A stretch of 64,000 bases of DNA, from the NCBI GenBank assembly GCA_033283165.1, contig JAWMQL010000008.1, forward strand, positions 186,001 through 250,000. Direction: 5' to 3'. The notes under the pieces were generated by a model, which did not search any database, was not told the DNA's origin, and worked only from the letters and a program-made list of their open reading frames with translations. The translations under genes and the position numbers were made by a program. Positions within the stretch are counted from its first letter, which is position 1; each line of letters starts with the position of its first letter. Of the stretch, positions 16,841 to 25,718 are shown one piece after another. Origin of the DNA: JAWMQL01 sp033283165 (GTDB lineage Bacteria > Pseudomonadota > Gammaproteobacteria > Pseudomonadales > Halieaceae).

Positions 16841-17167
16841 TCAGGGCAGCCAGCGAAACCGTTGCAGACATACTGTTTTCCGGTCGCTGAATACGATCCC
16901 CTCTGCCTCGAGGCGGCTCCTTTGGGTATACTCTCCGGCTGAACCTTCGGGGAGTGAAATTCTGCCGCTGGCATTGATGACGCGGTGCCAGGGGATACGG
17001 GTATCCGCGGGAAGGACACGCAGGGCGCGTCCCACCCGGCGGGCGGCCCCGGGCAGGCCGGCCAGCCGCGCCACGTCGCCGTACGTGGAGACCCTGCCCG
17101 CGGGGATTGCGGCCACCACCTGCCAGATCCGATGGTTCAGATCCGGTTCCTGATGTGTCACTGACAA
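16841..17167 (-). CDS. Alkyltransferase-like (ATL) DNA-binding protein
   Basis: A 108-residue protein matching the DNA-binding domain of O6-alkylguanine-DNA alkyltransferases: IWQVVAAIPAGRVSTYGDVA, AARRVGRALR with the probable Arg finger, and IPWHRVINASGRIS. The active-site PCHR of true alkyltransferases is PWHR here (Trp at residue 60), the hallmark of ATL proteins. These bind O6-alkylguanine lesions, cannot remove the alkyl group, and pass the lesion to nucleotide excision repair. It is divergent from the DUF481 gene, with only 23 bases between the start codons. Confidence 0.9.
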   Translation of the reverse strand: MSVTHQEPDLNHRIWQVVAAIPAGRVSTYGDVARLAGLPGAARRVGRALRVLPADTRIPWHRVINASGRISLPEGSAGEYTQRSRLEAEGIVFSDRKTVCLQRFRWLP

Positions 17168-17190
17168 TTGCCCCCCGGGCCCTGACTTAA

Positions 17191-18228
17191 ATGATGCAAA
17201 ATCCTGTTAGCCAATCCCTGTTTGCCCGTGGCCTGTTGCTCGCCAGCTGGTTGCTACTGGCGCCGTTTGCGGCAGCCGACCGTATTCACTTTACCGACGG
17301 CGAGTCTATCACCGGCTCCCTGGTGGGCATAGAAGATGGCAAGGTGCGCTGGGCATCGGCTATCCTGGGTGAACTCCTGATAGAACAGCATCACGTGGAG
17401 TGGATTGAATCCGGGGTTCGGCACGATCTCAAGACCACCGCCAGGGAACTGAGCAACTGCTGGATGTTCGTCCAGAACGGGCGCCAGTTATTGCACTGTG
17501 ACCAGGGCGTACAATCCCTCGGAGACTGGAAGCTGGTGATCAGCGCCGGTGAAACCCTGATTGGCCCGCCCGCGTTGATCCAGAAGGGCAGCGTGGTGGT
17601 GGCGGCCGAGGATGCCAGCGGCAACAACAATATCACCAAGTACAACGTCGACGCCCGTACCGAGCTGCGCTACATCGATACCCGTCACACGATCGCCGTG
17701 CGTTACCAGGAAGAGAGTGCCGAGCGGGCCACCACCCGCAATATGTGGCGTACCGGTTACCAGTACGATCAGTTTGTCACCGAGCAGTGGTTCCTGACCG
17801 GTAACGCCTTTTACGAGGAGGACGAATTCAAGGAACTGGACCAGCGCGCCTCCGCCGGTGCGGGTATGGGCTACCAGTTCCTGGAAACCAGTTACTTCAA
17901 CCTGCTGGGCAAAGGCAGTCTGAACTACGTGGACGAACAGTTCAGGAACGGCGATCGGCGCCAGACGCCGGCCTTCCTGTGGAACCTGGATTTTTCCTGG
18001 ATATTCAATGAGCAGGGCATGGAGTTGTACCACCGGCATGCCATGTTGCAGGCGTTCAACGACGGCAGTGACTACGAACTCACCACCGTGACCGGTTTCA
18101 AATACCCGGTGAACGGTCATTTCAGCTCGGTTATCCAGCTGGAGTACGATTACGACAACCTGCCGGCGGCGGACGCGGTCGAAAAGCGGGACCAGAAGTG
18201 GTCCATCGGCATCAATTACGACTGGTAG
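17191..18228 (+). CDS. DUF481 outer-membrane-type protein
   Basis: A 345-residue exported protein. Two consecutive ATG codons (17191, 17194) are possible starts. Residues 1-29 are a signal peptide ending LAPFAAA. A short N-terminal domain (DRIHFTDGESITGSLVGI) resembles the small beta modules that precede DUF481. From about residue 140 come repeated amphipathic strands rich in Tyr, Phe and Trp (TELRYIDTRHTIAVRYQEE, WFLTGNAFYEEDEFKELDQ), ending in SIGINYDW with the aromatic last residue of outer-membrane beta barrels. Function is unknown for the family. It stands alone before fxsA. Confidence 0.82.
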   Translation: MMQNPVSQSLFARGLLLASWLLLAPFAAADRIHFTDGESITGSLVGIEDGKVRWASAILGELLIEQHHVEWIESGVRHDLKTTARELSNCWMFVQNGRQLLHCDQGVQSLGDWKLVISAGETLIGPPALIQKGSVVVAAEDASGNNNITKYNVDARTELRYIDTRHTIAVRYQEESAERATTRNMWRTGYQYDQFVTEQWFLTGNAFYEEDEFKELDQRASAGAGMGYQFLETSYFNLLGKGSLNYVDEQFRNGDRRQTPAFLWNLDFSWIFNEQGMELYHRHAMLQAFNDGSDYELTTVTGFKYPVNGHFSSVIQLEYDYDNLPAADAVEKRDQKWSIGINYDW

Positions 18229-18285
18229 TTCCCGCCGGCTTGCAATGCTGCCATCGGCCCCCATATCAGTGGGGAGGAAAATACT

Positions 18286-18699
18286 ATGCGCTTCATCCTG
18301 ATGCTCCTGCCCTGGCTGGAGCTGGCGACCCTGATCAAGCTGGGTATGGAAACCAGCATCCTTACCGCCCTGTTGTATGTGTTCGCAACCCTGGTAATCG
18401 GTATCCTGTTGCTGCAGCGGCAGGGAATGGGAATGATCGAGCGCCTGCGGCAGGCCCAGGCAGGGCGCATCCTGGGCCCGGACCTGCTGCTGGACGACAT
18501 GGCGGTCAGTCTCGCCGCCCTGCTGTTGATGTTTCCCGGCCTGATCTCCGATTGCGCCGCCCTGCTGGTCCTGATCGGCCCCCTGCGACGGCGGCTCGCC
18601 CGCTGGTGGCGCGGTCCCCAGCCGGAACCTTACCGCCCGGAGCAGGATCGTGGCAGCCATACCACCATCGAGGGCGATTACCGCAGGCTGGACGATTAG
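18286..18699 (+). CDS. fxsA: FxsA family inner membrane protein
   Basis: A 137-residue protein with three or four hydrophobic segments, starting MRFILMLLPWLELATLIKLG. It has the FxsA features: an early Glu in the first helix, ATLVIGILLLQRQGMG, a cytoplasmic segment, and the LAALLLMFPGLISDCAALLV helix pair. The charged C-terminus has no known domain. E. coli FxsA overproduction relieves exclusion of phage T7 by the F plasmid; the native role is unclear. Its place just before groESL is the same in many gammaproteobacteria. GGAGG lies about ten bases before the ATG. Confidence 0.9.
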   Translation: MRFILMLLPWLELATLIKLGMETSILTALLYVFATLVIGILLLQRQGMGMIERLRQAQAGRILGPDLLLDDMAVSLAALLLMFPGLISDCAALLVLIGPLRRRLARWWRGPQPEPYRPEQDRGSHTTIEGDYRRLDD

Positions 18700-18772
18700 A
18701 TATTCCATAAGTTATTGATATCACACAATTAATCATCTCCGGCCCTGCGTCCACGCCAGCCCGGCCACGCAC

Positions 18773-18800
18773 TTGACTCACCCGCTTGCCTGACTAGAAT
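18773..18800 (+). promoter_or_regulatory. Sigma-70 promoter of groESL
   Basis: TTGACT (18773-18778) and TAGAAT (18795-18800) are separated by 16 bases, a near-consensus vegetative promoter. The -10 box ends at the first base of the CIRCE operator, so repressor binding would cover the transcription start. Confidence 0.8.
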
Positions 18801-18826
18801 TAGCACTCTCTTAAAAAGAGTGCTAA
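18800..18826 (+). promoter_or_regulatory. CIRCE operator (HrcA binding site)
   Basis: TTAGCACTC (18800-18808), nine-base spacer, GAGTGCTAA (18818-18826) is an exact match to the CIRCE consensus. HrcA represses chaperone operons at this inverted repeat and is itself kept active by GroEL. Its location at the start of the predicted transcript matches functional sites in other bacteria. No hrcA gene is in the window. Confidence 0.96.
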
Positions 18827-18832
18827 TTCGGG

Positions 18833-18860
18833 CTTGAAATATATTTTCTCGCCCCCATAG
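18833..18860 (+). promoter_or_regulatory. Sigma-32 heat-shock promoter of groESL
   Basis: CTTGAAA (18833-18839), 13-base spacer, CCCCATAG (18853-18860) matches the sigma-32 consensus CTTGAAA-N13-17-CCCCATnT closely. It lies downstream of CIRCE and about 57 bases before the groES ATG, giving a second, separately controlled start. Confidence 0.85.
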
Positions 18861-18916
18861 ACCCAGCAGTCCCCTGTTGGGGGTCGTCTTAATAATGCAA
18901 GTGGAGAGTAATACCA

Positions 18917-19207
18917 ATGAACATCCGTCCGCTGTACGACCGCGTGGTCGTTCGTCGCAAGGAAGAGGAAGAGACCACTGCCGGAGGCATCGTCCTGCCC
19001 GGCTCTGCCAAGGAAAAGCCCAACCAGGGTGAGGTAGTTGCAGTCGGTCAGGGTAAGGCCCTGGACAACGGCGAAATCCGCCCGCTGGCTGTCAAGGTCG
19101 GCGACAAGGTGGTTTTCGGCCAGTACGCCGGCAGCAATACCATCGAGGTCGATGGTGAAGAACTGATCATCATGGGCGAGAGCGAAATCTTCGCCGTCAT
19201 CGAGTAA
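18917..19207 (+). CDS. groES: Co-chaperonin GroES
   Basis: A 96-residue protein of normal length. MNIRPLYDRVVVRR opens the family, the mobile loop EEETTAGGIVLPGSAKEKP binds GroEL, and the C-terminal IIMGESEIFAVIE is standard. It forms the seven-subunit lid of the cytoplasmic GroEL folding chamber. GGAGAG lies 11 bases before the ATG. groEL follows 46 bases downstream in the same transcript, controlled by the CIRCE and sigma-32 elements just upstream. Confidence 0.99.
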   Translation: MNIRPLYDRVVVRRKEEEETTAGGIVLPGSAKEKPNQGEVVAVGQGKALDNGEIRPLAVKVGDKVVFGQYAGSNTIEVDGEELIIMGESEIFAVIE

Positions 19208-19253
19208 GACCGACCGCCCCAACCGTAACCGAATAGAGTAAGGATCAAGAATC

Positions 19254-20897
<1,644 letters not shown>

Positions 20898-20921
20898 GGC
20901 GGTCCCGCGTCGTATCGAAAA

Positions 20922-20949
20922 CCCCACCAGCACGGTGGGGTTTTTTTTT
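20922..20949 (+). terminator. Rho-independent terminator after groEL
   Basis: CCCCACC (20922-20928), loop, GGTGGGG (20934-20940), then nine T. It ends the groESL transcript 24 bases after the stop codon. Confidence 0.95.
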
Positions 20950-21017
20950 GCCGGCTAATCCGGTGTACAATGGGAGCGGTTCAGTGGTAACCGCTATAAC
21001 TAAAAGGGGAAAGAGCA

Positions 21018-21638
21018 ATGATTCTCGAGTTTATCTTCAGGTGGGCGCACGTCCTGTTCGGCATCGTCTGGATCGGCATGCTGTATTACTTCAACTTTGT
21101 TCAGACCGAGTACTTCAAGGAAGCAGAGGCGGACGCCAAGGCCGACGCCATCAAGAAACTGGCACCGCGAGCCCTGTGGTGGTTCCGCTGGGGAGCGATG
21201 TTTACTTTCCTCACCGGTCTGGTGCTGTTGCACTTTATCGGCGCCATGAATAACTTCGTGGGCGGTGCACTGATCTGGATCGGCGCCCTGGCGGGTACGT
21301 TCATGTTCCTTAACGTGTGGCTCATCATCTGGCCCAAGCAGCAGATCGTATTGGGAATGAAAGAGGGCGACGGCCCCTCTGCGGCCGCCAAGGCCGGCCT
21401 GGCTTCGCGTACCAACACCCTGTTTTCCGGTCCCATGCTGCTGGGAATGCTGGGATCCAAGCACCTGTACATCGCCGACATCAGCACCGTCGGTCTGGGC
21501 GCCTGCCTGGCCCTGATCGTGCTGCTGGAACTCAACGCGCTGTTTGGCAAGACCGGACCGATGACTTCTGTAAGAGGGGTGATTCACTGCAGCATCGCGC
21601 TGGCCGCGATCATCTGGGCCCTGCTGGCCTTCCTGTAA
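21018..21638 (+). CDS. PuuD-like (urate oxidase N-terminal family) membrane protein
   Basis: A 206-residue protein with about five membrane helices. HVLFGIVWIGMLYYFNFVQT, ALWWFRWGAMFTFLTGLVLL and LNVWLIIWPKQQIVL, with conserved His/Trp positions, match the membrane domain (PF06181 type) that forms the N-terminus of PuuD, a urate hydroxylase. Full PuuD proteins carry a C-terminal cytochrome c of about 100 residues, which is absent here. Stand-alone versions are common in marine gammaproteobacteria and are of unknown function. The gene is flanked by terminators on both sides, so it is monocistronic. GGGAAAGAG before the ATG serves as ribosome site. Confidence 0.75.
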   Translation: MILEFIFRWAHVLFGIVWIGMLYYFNFVQTEYFKEAEADAKADAIKKLAPRALWWFRWGAMFTFLTGLVLLHFIGAMNNFVGGALIWIGALAGTFMFLNVWLIIWPKQQIVLGMKEGDGPSAAAKAGLASRTNTLFSGPMLLGMLGSKHLYIADISTVGLGACLALIVLLELNALFGKTGPMTSVRGVIHCSIALAAIIWALLAFL

Positions 21639-21659
21639 CGACAGGCCTCAGCGTTAGAA

Positions 21660-21684
21660 AGCCGGGCCCCGTCCCGGCTTTTTT
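21660..21684 (+). terminator. Rho-independent terminator
   Basis: AGCCGGG (21660-21666), loop CCCCGT, CCCGGCT (21673-21679), ending in a run of six T (21679-21684). It follows the PuuD-like gene by 21 bases. Confidence 0.93.
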
Positions 21685-21692
21685 GAATAAGA

Positions 21693-21742
21693 GGGACAGG
21701 TGCCTTAATTCCGAAACCCTGGGAATTAAGTCAACTGTCCCC
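21693..21742. repeat. Imperfect palindrome, REP/REPIN-like
   Basis: GGGACAGGTGCCTTAATTCC (21693-21712) faces GGAATTAAGTCAACTGTCCCC (21722-21742) across a 9-base centre. The arms pair over about 20 positions with a few mismatches. From general knowledge, this type of sequence (GGGACAG...CTTAATTCC) recurs in many gammaproteobacterial genomes near REP-associated tyrosine transposases, but only one copy is visible here and no transposase is present. Confidence 0.65.
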
Positions 21743-21789
21743 GAAATTGGTATGTATAATTCTGTTTTGTTTTCCTGAATCCCTACGAC

Positions 21790-22575
21790 ATGGCCAGAGA
21801 CGACCACGACCATATTCCCTCCATCGTTCCCAGTCGCGACACCGAGTACCAGCCCGCCCCGGGCGCTGGCAAAGGCCGCGGCAAGAGCCGCAACGGCGGG
21901 GCTTCCCGGAGCGGCGGCTCCCGGAGCGGCGGGTCACCGGGCGGCAGCTCCGGCGTCTGGGCGCGCCTGTTCATCACCGTATCACTGGTAGTAGCCGCCG
22001 TGGCCTGTGCCTGGGCCTGGCAGTTACAGGAGCAACTGCGCCAGGCGGAAGTGGAAAGCGGGCGCCAGAGCAAGCGTATCGCCGACCTGGAAGACCTGCT
22101 GTCGGACACCGACGAAACCGTCAATCAATCCAGTGCCGCGATGGGCGCCCAGTTGCGGTTGCTGGACACCGAGGTGCGCAAGCTGTGGGATGCCCGCAAG
22201 AAAAGTAATGCCAGCATCGCCGCACTTGAGAAAACTACCAAGGCAAACAGCGGACAACTGGCCACCCAGGGTAAGGCGGACAAGGACTATGCCGCCGAAC
22301 TCAAGGCGCTCAAGGCGGACACCGCCAAGCTCAAGAGCGTGGCAGGCGACCTGGAGCGTCTCATGGCCAGCGCGCGCGCCAACCAGGCGGAAGTCGAGCG
22401 GGTGGCCGATACCCTAAACCGGATCAATCTCGACTACGCCAAGCTCAACAAGCGCGTGGAGGGCAACGAGGAGTGGGTGAAATCCATCAATGCCAGCCGG
22501 CGCCAGCTGAATGAGCAGATCTTGCGTCTGCAAAACGAGCTGCGCAGCCTGCAGCAGCAACCTCCCCCCGGTTGA
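21790..22575 (+). CDS. Membrane-anchored coiled-coil protein, unknown function
   Basis: A 261-residue protein. Residues 1-55 are a disordered, basic, Gly/Ser-rich cytoplasmic segment with repeats (SRSGGSRSGGSPGGSSG). Residues about 57-78 are a single membrane helix (ARLFITVSLVVAAVACAWAW). The rest is a long coiled coil (LQEQLRQAEVESGRQSKRIADL and on) that would lie in the periplasm, ending in a Gln/Pro tail. The topology recalls division or envelope-spacing proteins, but I recognise no family. The REP-like palindrome lies between it and the upstream terminator. Confidence 0.75.
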   Translation: MARDDHDHIPSIVPSRDTEYQPAPGAGKGRGKSRNGGASRSGGSRSGGSPGGSSGVWARLFITVSLVVAAVACAWAWQLQEQLRQAEVESGRQSKRIADLEDLLSDTDETVNQSSAAMGAQLRLLDTEVRKLWDARKKSNASIAALEKTTKANSGQLATQGKADKDYAAELKALKADTAKLKSVAGDLERLMASARANQAEVERVADTLNRINLDYAKLNKRVEGNEEWVKSINASRRQLNEQILRLQNELRSLQQQPPPG

Positions 22576-22602
22576 TCCATACCCCGGGCGCGCCGGCGGG
22601 AG

Positions 22603-22608
22603 TATAAT
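22603..22608 (+). promoter_or_regulatory. Candidate -10 box for fumarase gene
   Basis: A perfect TATAAT lies 36 bases before the fumarase ATG in a GC-rich context. I see no convincing -35 box at 16-18 bases, so the promoter may need an activator or may be weak. Confidence 0.35.
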
Positions 22609-22643
22609 GTCACCCCCAGCCACGCCTCACTGAAGGAATTCCC

Positions 22644-24167
22644 ATGACCGTCATACGCCAGGACGACCTTATCGACAGCGTGGCCGACGCGCTGCAATTC
22701 ATTTCCTATTACCACCCGGTGGATTTCGTCAAGGCGGTTCACGAAGCCTACGAAAAGGAACAGAATCCAGCGGCCAAAGACGCCATGGCGCAGATCCTGA
22801 TCAATTCCCGCATGTGCGCAGAGGGGCATCGCCCTATCTGCCAGGATACGGGTATCGTGACCGTGTTCATGAAAATCGGCATGGATGTGCAGTGGGAAGC
22901 CGATATGTCGGTGGCGGACATGGTCAACGAAGGTGTGCGCCGGGCCTACACCCACCCGGACAACGTGCTGCGGGCCTCGATTCTGGAAGACCCGGCGGGC
23001 GGGCGCCGCAACACCAAAGACAACACCCCGGCGGTCATCCACTATGACATCGTCGCCGGCGATACCGTGGACGTGCAGGTGGCGGCCAAAGGTGGTGGCT
23101 CCGAAAACAAATCCAAGCTGGTCATGCTCAACCCTTCGGACAGTATTATCGACTGGGTGGTGAAAACGGTCCCCACCATGGGTGCCGGCTGGTGTCCCCC
23201 CGGAATGCTGGGCATCGGTATCGGTGGCACCGCGGAAAAGGCCGCGGTGCTGGCCAAGGAAGCCCTGATGGATCCCATCGACATTCACGAATTGCGCGAG
23301 CGCGGGCCGTCCAATCGGATCGAGGAACTGCGCCTGGAAATTATGGAGGCGGTGAACAAGCTGGGCATCGGCGCGCAGGGCCTGGGCGGGCTGACCACCG
23401 TGATGGATGTGAAAATCAAGGACTATCCCACCCATGCCGCCTCGTTGCCGGTGGCCATGATTCCCAATTGCGCCGCGACCCGCCATGCCCATTTCGTGCT
23501 GGACGGCTCCGGGCCGTCCCTGCAGACCCCGCCGGATATCAACGACTGGCCGGACATCACCTGGGAGGTGAGCGATCAGGTTCGCCGGGTGAACCTGGAT
23601 ACCGTGACGCCGGAGGAAGCCGCCCAGTGGCAGCCCGGCGATACCCTGCTGCTGTCCGGCAAGATGCTGACCGGCCGCGACGCGGCACACAAGAAGATGA
23701 AGGAGTTGATCGAGAGCGGGGCGGGCCTGCCGCCGGAAATCGACCTCAAGGGTCGTTTCATCTACTACGTGGGTCCCGTCGACCCGGTGCGCGACGAGGT
23801 GGTTGGCCCGGCGGGTCCCACCACCGCGACCCGCATGGACAAGTTCACCGACTTCATTCTCGAGCATACCGGCCTGCTGGGCATGATTGGCAAAGCCGAG
23901 CGCGGACCCGCCGGGGTCGCGGCGATCAAGAAGCACAAGGCGGTCTACCTGATGGCCGTGGGCGGTGCCGCCTACCTGGTGTCCAAGGCGATCACCGGCG
24001 CAAGGGTGGTGGCGTTTCCCGAGTTGGGCATGGAAGCCATCTATGAGTTCGAGGTCAAGGACATGCCGGTGTCAGTCGCAGTGGACGCCAGTGGCGTCTC
24101 GGTTCACGAGACAGCACCGAAAATCTGGCAGGCCAAGATCGAGGAGCAGGCGATCGAGGTCGGTTAG
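22644..24167 (+). CDS. Fumarate hydratase, class I (iron-sulfur)
   Basis: A 507-residue protein matching the FumA/FumB class of [4Fe-4S] fumarases, which interconvert fumarate and malate in the citric acid cycle. N-terminal helical domain, then the cluster cysteines: C66 in PICQDTGIV, C184 in GAGWCPPGM and C276 in IPNCAATRHA. The C-terminal swivelling domain (about 320-507) contains GDTLLLSGKMLTGRDAAHKKM and YYVGPVDPV. Full length for the family. This class is oxygen-sensitive, and the window contains no class II fumC. The exonuclease gene overlaps its stop by one base. Confidence 0.96.
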   Translation: MTVIRQDDLIDSVADALQFISYYHPVDFVKAVHEAYEKEQNPAAKDAMAQILINSRMCAEGHRPICQDTGIVTVFMKIGMDVQWEADMSVADMVNEGVRRAYTHPDNVLRASILEDPAGGRRNTKDNTPAVIHYDIVAGDTVDVQVAAKGGGSENKSKLVMLNPSDSIIDWVVKTVPTMGAGWCPPGMLGIGIGGTAEKAAVLAKEALMDPIDIHELRERGPSNRIEELRLEIMEAVNKLGIGAQGLGGLTTVMDVKIKDYPTHAASLPVAMIPNCAATRHAHFVLDGSGPSLQTPPDINDWPDITWEVSDQVRRVNLDTVTPEEAAQWQPGDTLLLSGKMLTGRDAAHKKMKELIESGAGLPPEIDLKGRFIYYVGPVDPVRDEVVGPAGPTTATRMDKFTDFILEHTGLLGMIGKAERGPAGVAAIKKHKAVYLMAVGGAAYLVSKAITGARVVAFPELGMEAIYEFEVKDMPVSVAVDASGVSVHETAPKIWQAKIEEQAIEVG

Positions 24168-25618
24168 TGCCCGAAACCACGTTCTACTGGCACGATTACG
24201 AGACGTTCGGCGCGGACCCCTCGCGGGACCGCCCGGTCCAGTTTGCCGGCCTGCGCACCGACGTCGACCTCAACGTCATTGGCGAGCCGTTGGTGATTTT
24301 CGCCCGGCCCGCCAGCGATTTTCTGCCCCAGCCCGGGGCCTGCCTGGTGACCGGTATCACGCCGCAACAGGCCCTCGCCGAGGGTCTGCCCGAGGCGGAG
24401 TTTATCCGCCGTATTCACGCCCAGCTGGCGCGTCCCGGGACCTGTGGCGTGGGCTACAACTCCCTGCGCTTTGACGACGAGGTCACACGTTTCACCCTGT
24501 ACCGCAATTTCTACGATCCCTACGGCCGGGAGTGGCAGAACGGCAATTCCCGCTGGGACATTATCGACATGGTGCGCGCCACCTGCGCCCTGCGTCCCGA
24601 CGGGATCGAGTGGCCGCTGCGGGAGGACGGCCTGCCCAGCTTCCGGCTGGAAGACCTGACCGCGGCCAACGGCATTCAGCATGAGGGCGCCCACGACGCG
24701 CTGGCCGATGTGCATGCCACCATCGCGATGGCGCGCCTGGTGCGCGAGCGTCAGCCGCGGCTTTACGACTATGTCCTGAACCACCGTGACAAGCAGTCCG
24801 CACTGGCTCAGCTGGATATCGCCGCCATGAAGCCGGTGTTGCACGTATCCGGTATGTTCGGTGCTGCCCGTCACAATATCGCCCTGATCGTGCCCCTGGC
24901 GGCGCACCCGGAGAACCGCAACGAGGTGATCTGCTACGACCTGCAGGCCGACCCTGGCCCGTTGTTCGACCTGGCCCCGGAGGCGCTGCGCGAGCGCCTG
25001 TACAGCCGCGCTGAGGACCTGCCGGATGGAGAAGAACGACCCGCCCTGAAGTCCGTGCATATCAACCGCTGCCCGATCCTGGTGACGGCGAAGATGGCCG
25101 ATCCGGCCACCGCGGCGCGCTTGGGACTGGACGGGGAACGCTGCCGCCGGCACCTGGCCGCCTTGCGCGACCACCGCCAGCAACATGGCAGTGCACTGGC
25201 GGACAAGCTGCGCGCCATCTATGGGCAGCGCGAGTTCACGCCGGAGACGGACCCGGACCGCATGCTTTACTCGGGGGGGTTTTTCAGTGACCGCGACCGG
25301 CGCGAGATGGATCGCCTGCGCGCCTGTGCCCCGGCGGATCTCGCCGCAACCACTTTCACCTTCGAGGACCAGCGCCTGCCGGAAATGCTGTTCCGTTACC
25401 GCGCGCGCAATTTTCCCGACACCCTGTCCGCCGGGGAGCGGGCACAGTGGGAGGAATACCGTTTCCAGCGTCTCACCGATCCTGAAGCCGGGGCCAGTAT
25501 CTGTCTCGAGGCGTACCAGGAGGAAATCGAGGCCCGGCTGGCGGCGCCCGAGCTGGCCGAGCGGGACCGGGCCATCCTGCAGCAACTGCTGGAATACGGC
25601 GACAGTCTGCTGGTCTGA
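24167..25618 (+). CDS. sbcB: Exodeoxyribonuclease I
   Basis: A 483-residue protein starting with GTG, which shares one base with the fumarase stop. It has the DEDDh exonuclease motifs: FYWHDYETFGADPSRDRPVQ (Exo I), GYNSLRFDDEVTR (Exo II) and HDALADVHATIAMA (Exo III). The C-terminal SH3-like and helical regions of ExoI follow (PEMLFRYRARNFPDTL). The enzyme degrades single-stranded DNA 3' to 5' in recombination and mismatch repair. Length agrees with E. coli SbcB. Translational coupling to fumarase is likely simple packing. Confidence 0.96.
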   Translation: MPETTFYWHDYETFGADPSRDRPVQFAGLRTDVDLNVIGEPLVIFARPASDFLPQPGACLVTGITPQQALAEGLPEAEFIRRIHAQLARPGTCGVGYNSLRFDDEVTRFTLYRNFYDPYGREWQNGNSRWDIIDMVRATCALRPDGIEWPLREDGLPSFRLEDLTAANGIQHEGAHDALADVHATIAMARLVRERQPRLYDYVLNHRDKQSALAQLDIAAMKPVLHVSGMFGAARHNIALIVPLAAHPENRNEVICYDLQADPGPLFDLAPEALRERLYSRAEDLPDGEERPALKSVHINRCPILVTAKMADPATAARLGLDGERCRRHLAALRDHRQQHGSALADKLRAIYGQREFTPETDPDRMLYSGGFFSDRDRREMDRLRACAPADLAATTFTFEDQRLPEMLFRYRARNFPDTLSAGERAQWEEYRFQRLTDPEAGASICLEAYQEEIEARLAAPELAERDRAILQQLLEYGDSLLV

Positions 25619-25636
25619 CATTTTCCCCCGGCCCCA

Positions 25637-25665
25637 TGGGCAGGCTACGCGGCGCACCTTATAAT
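25637..25665 (+). promoter_or_regulatory. Probable sigma-70 promoter of pyrB-nudF-murJ
   Basis: TGGGCA (25637-25642), 17-base spacer, TATAAT (25660-25665), 53 bases upstream of the pyrB ATG. The -10 is perfect and the -35 matches at four of six positions. Confidence 0.5.
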
Positions 25666-25718
25666 GGCCGGCAATAAGAGGGGCCCCCGGGCCCCGGACC
25701 AGACTGGAGTCATTCCGC

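Noticed and set aside
17488..18708. 406-codon antisense frame across the DUF481 gene and fxsA
   Set aside because: Covers two genes with good evidence on the other strand; His/Gln-rich shadow.
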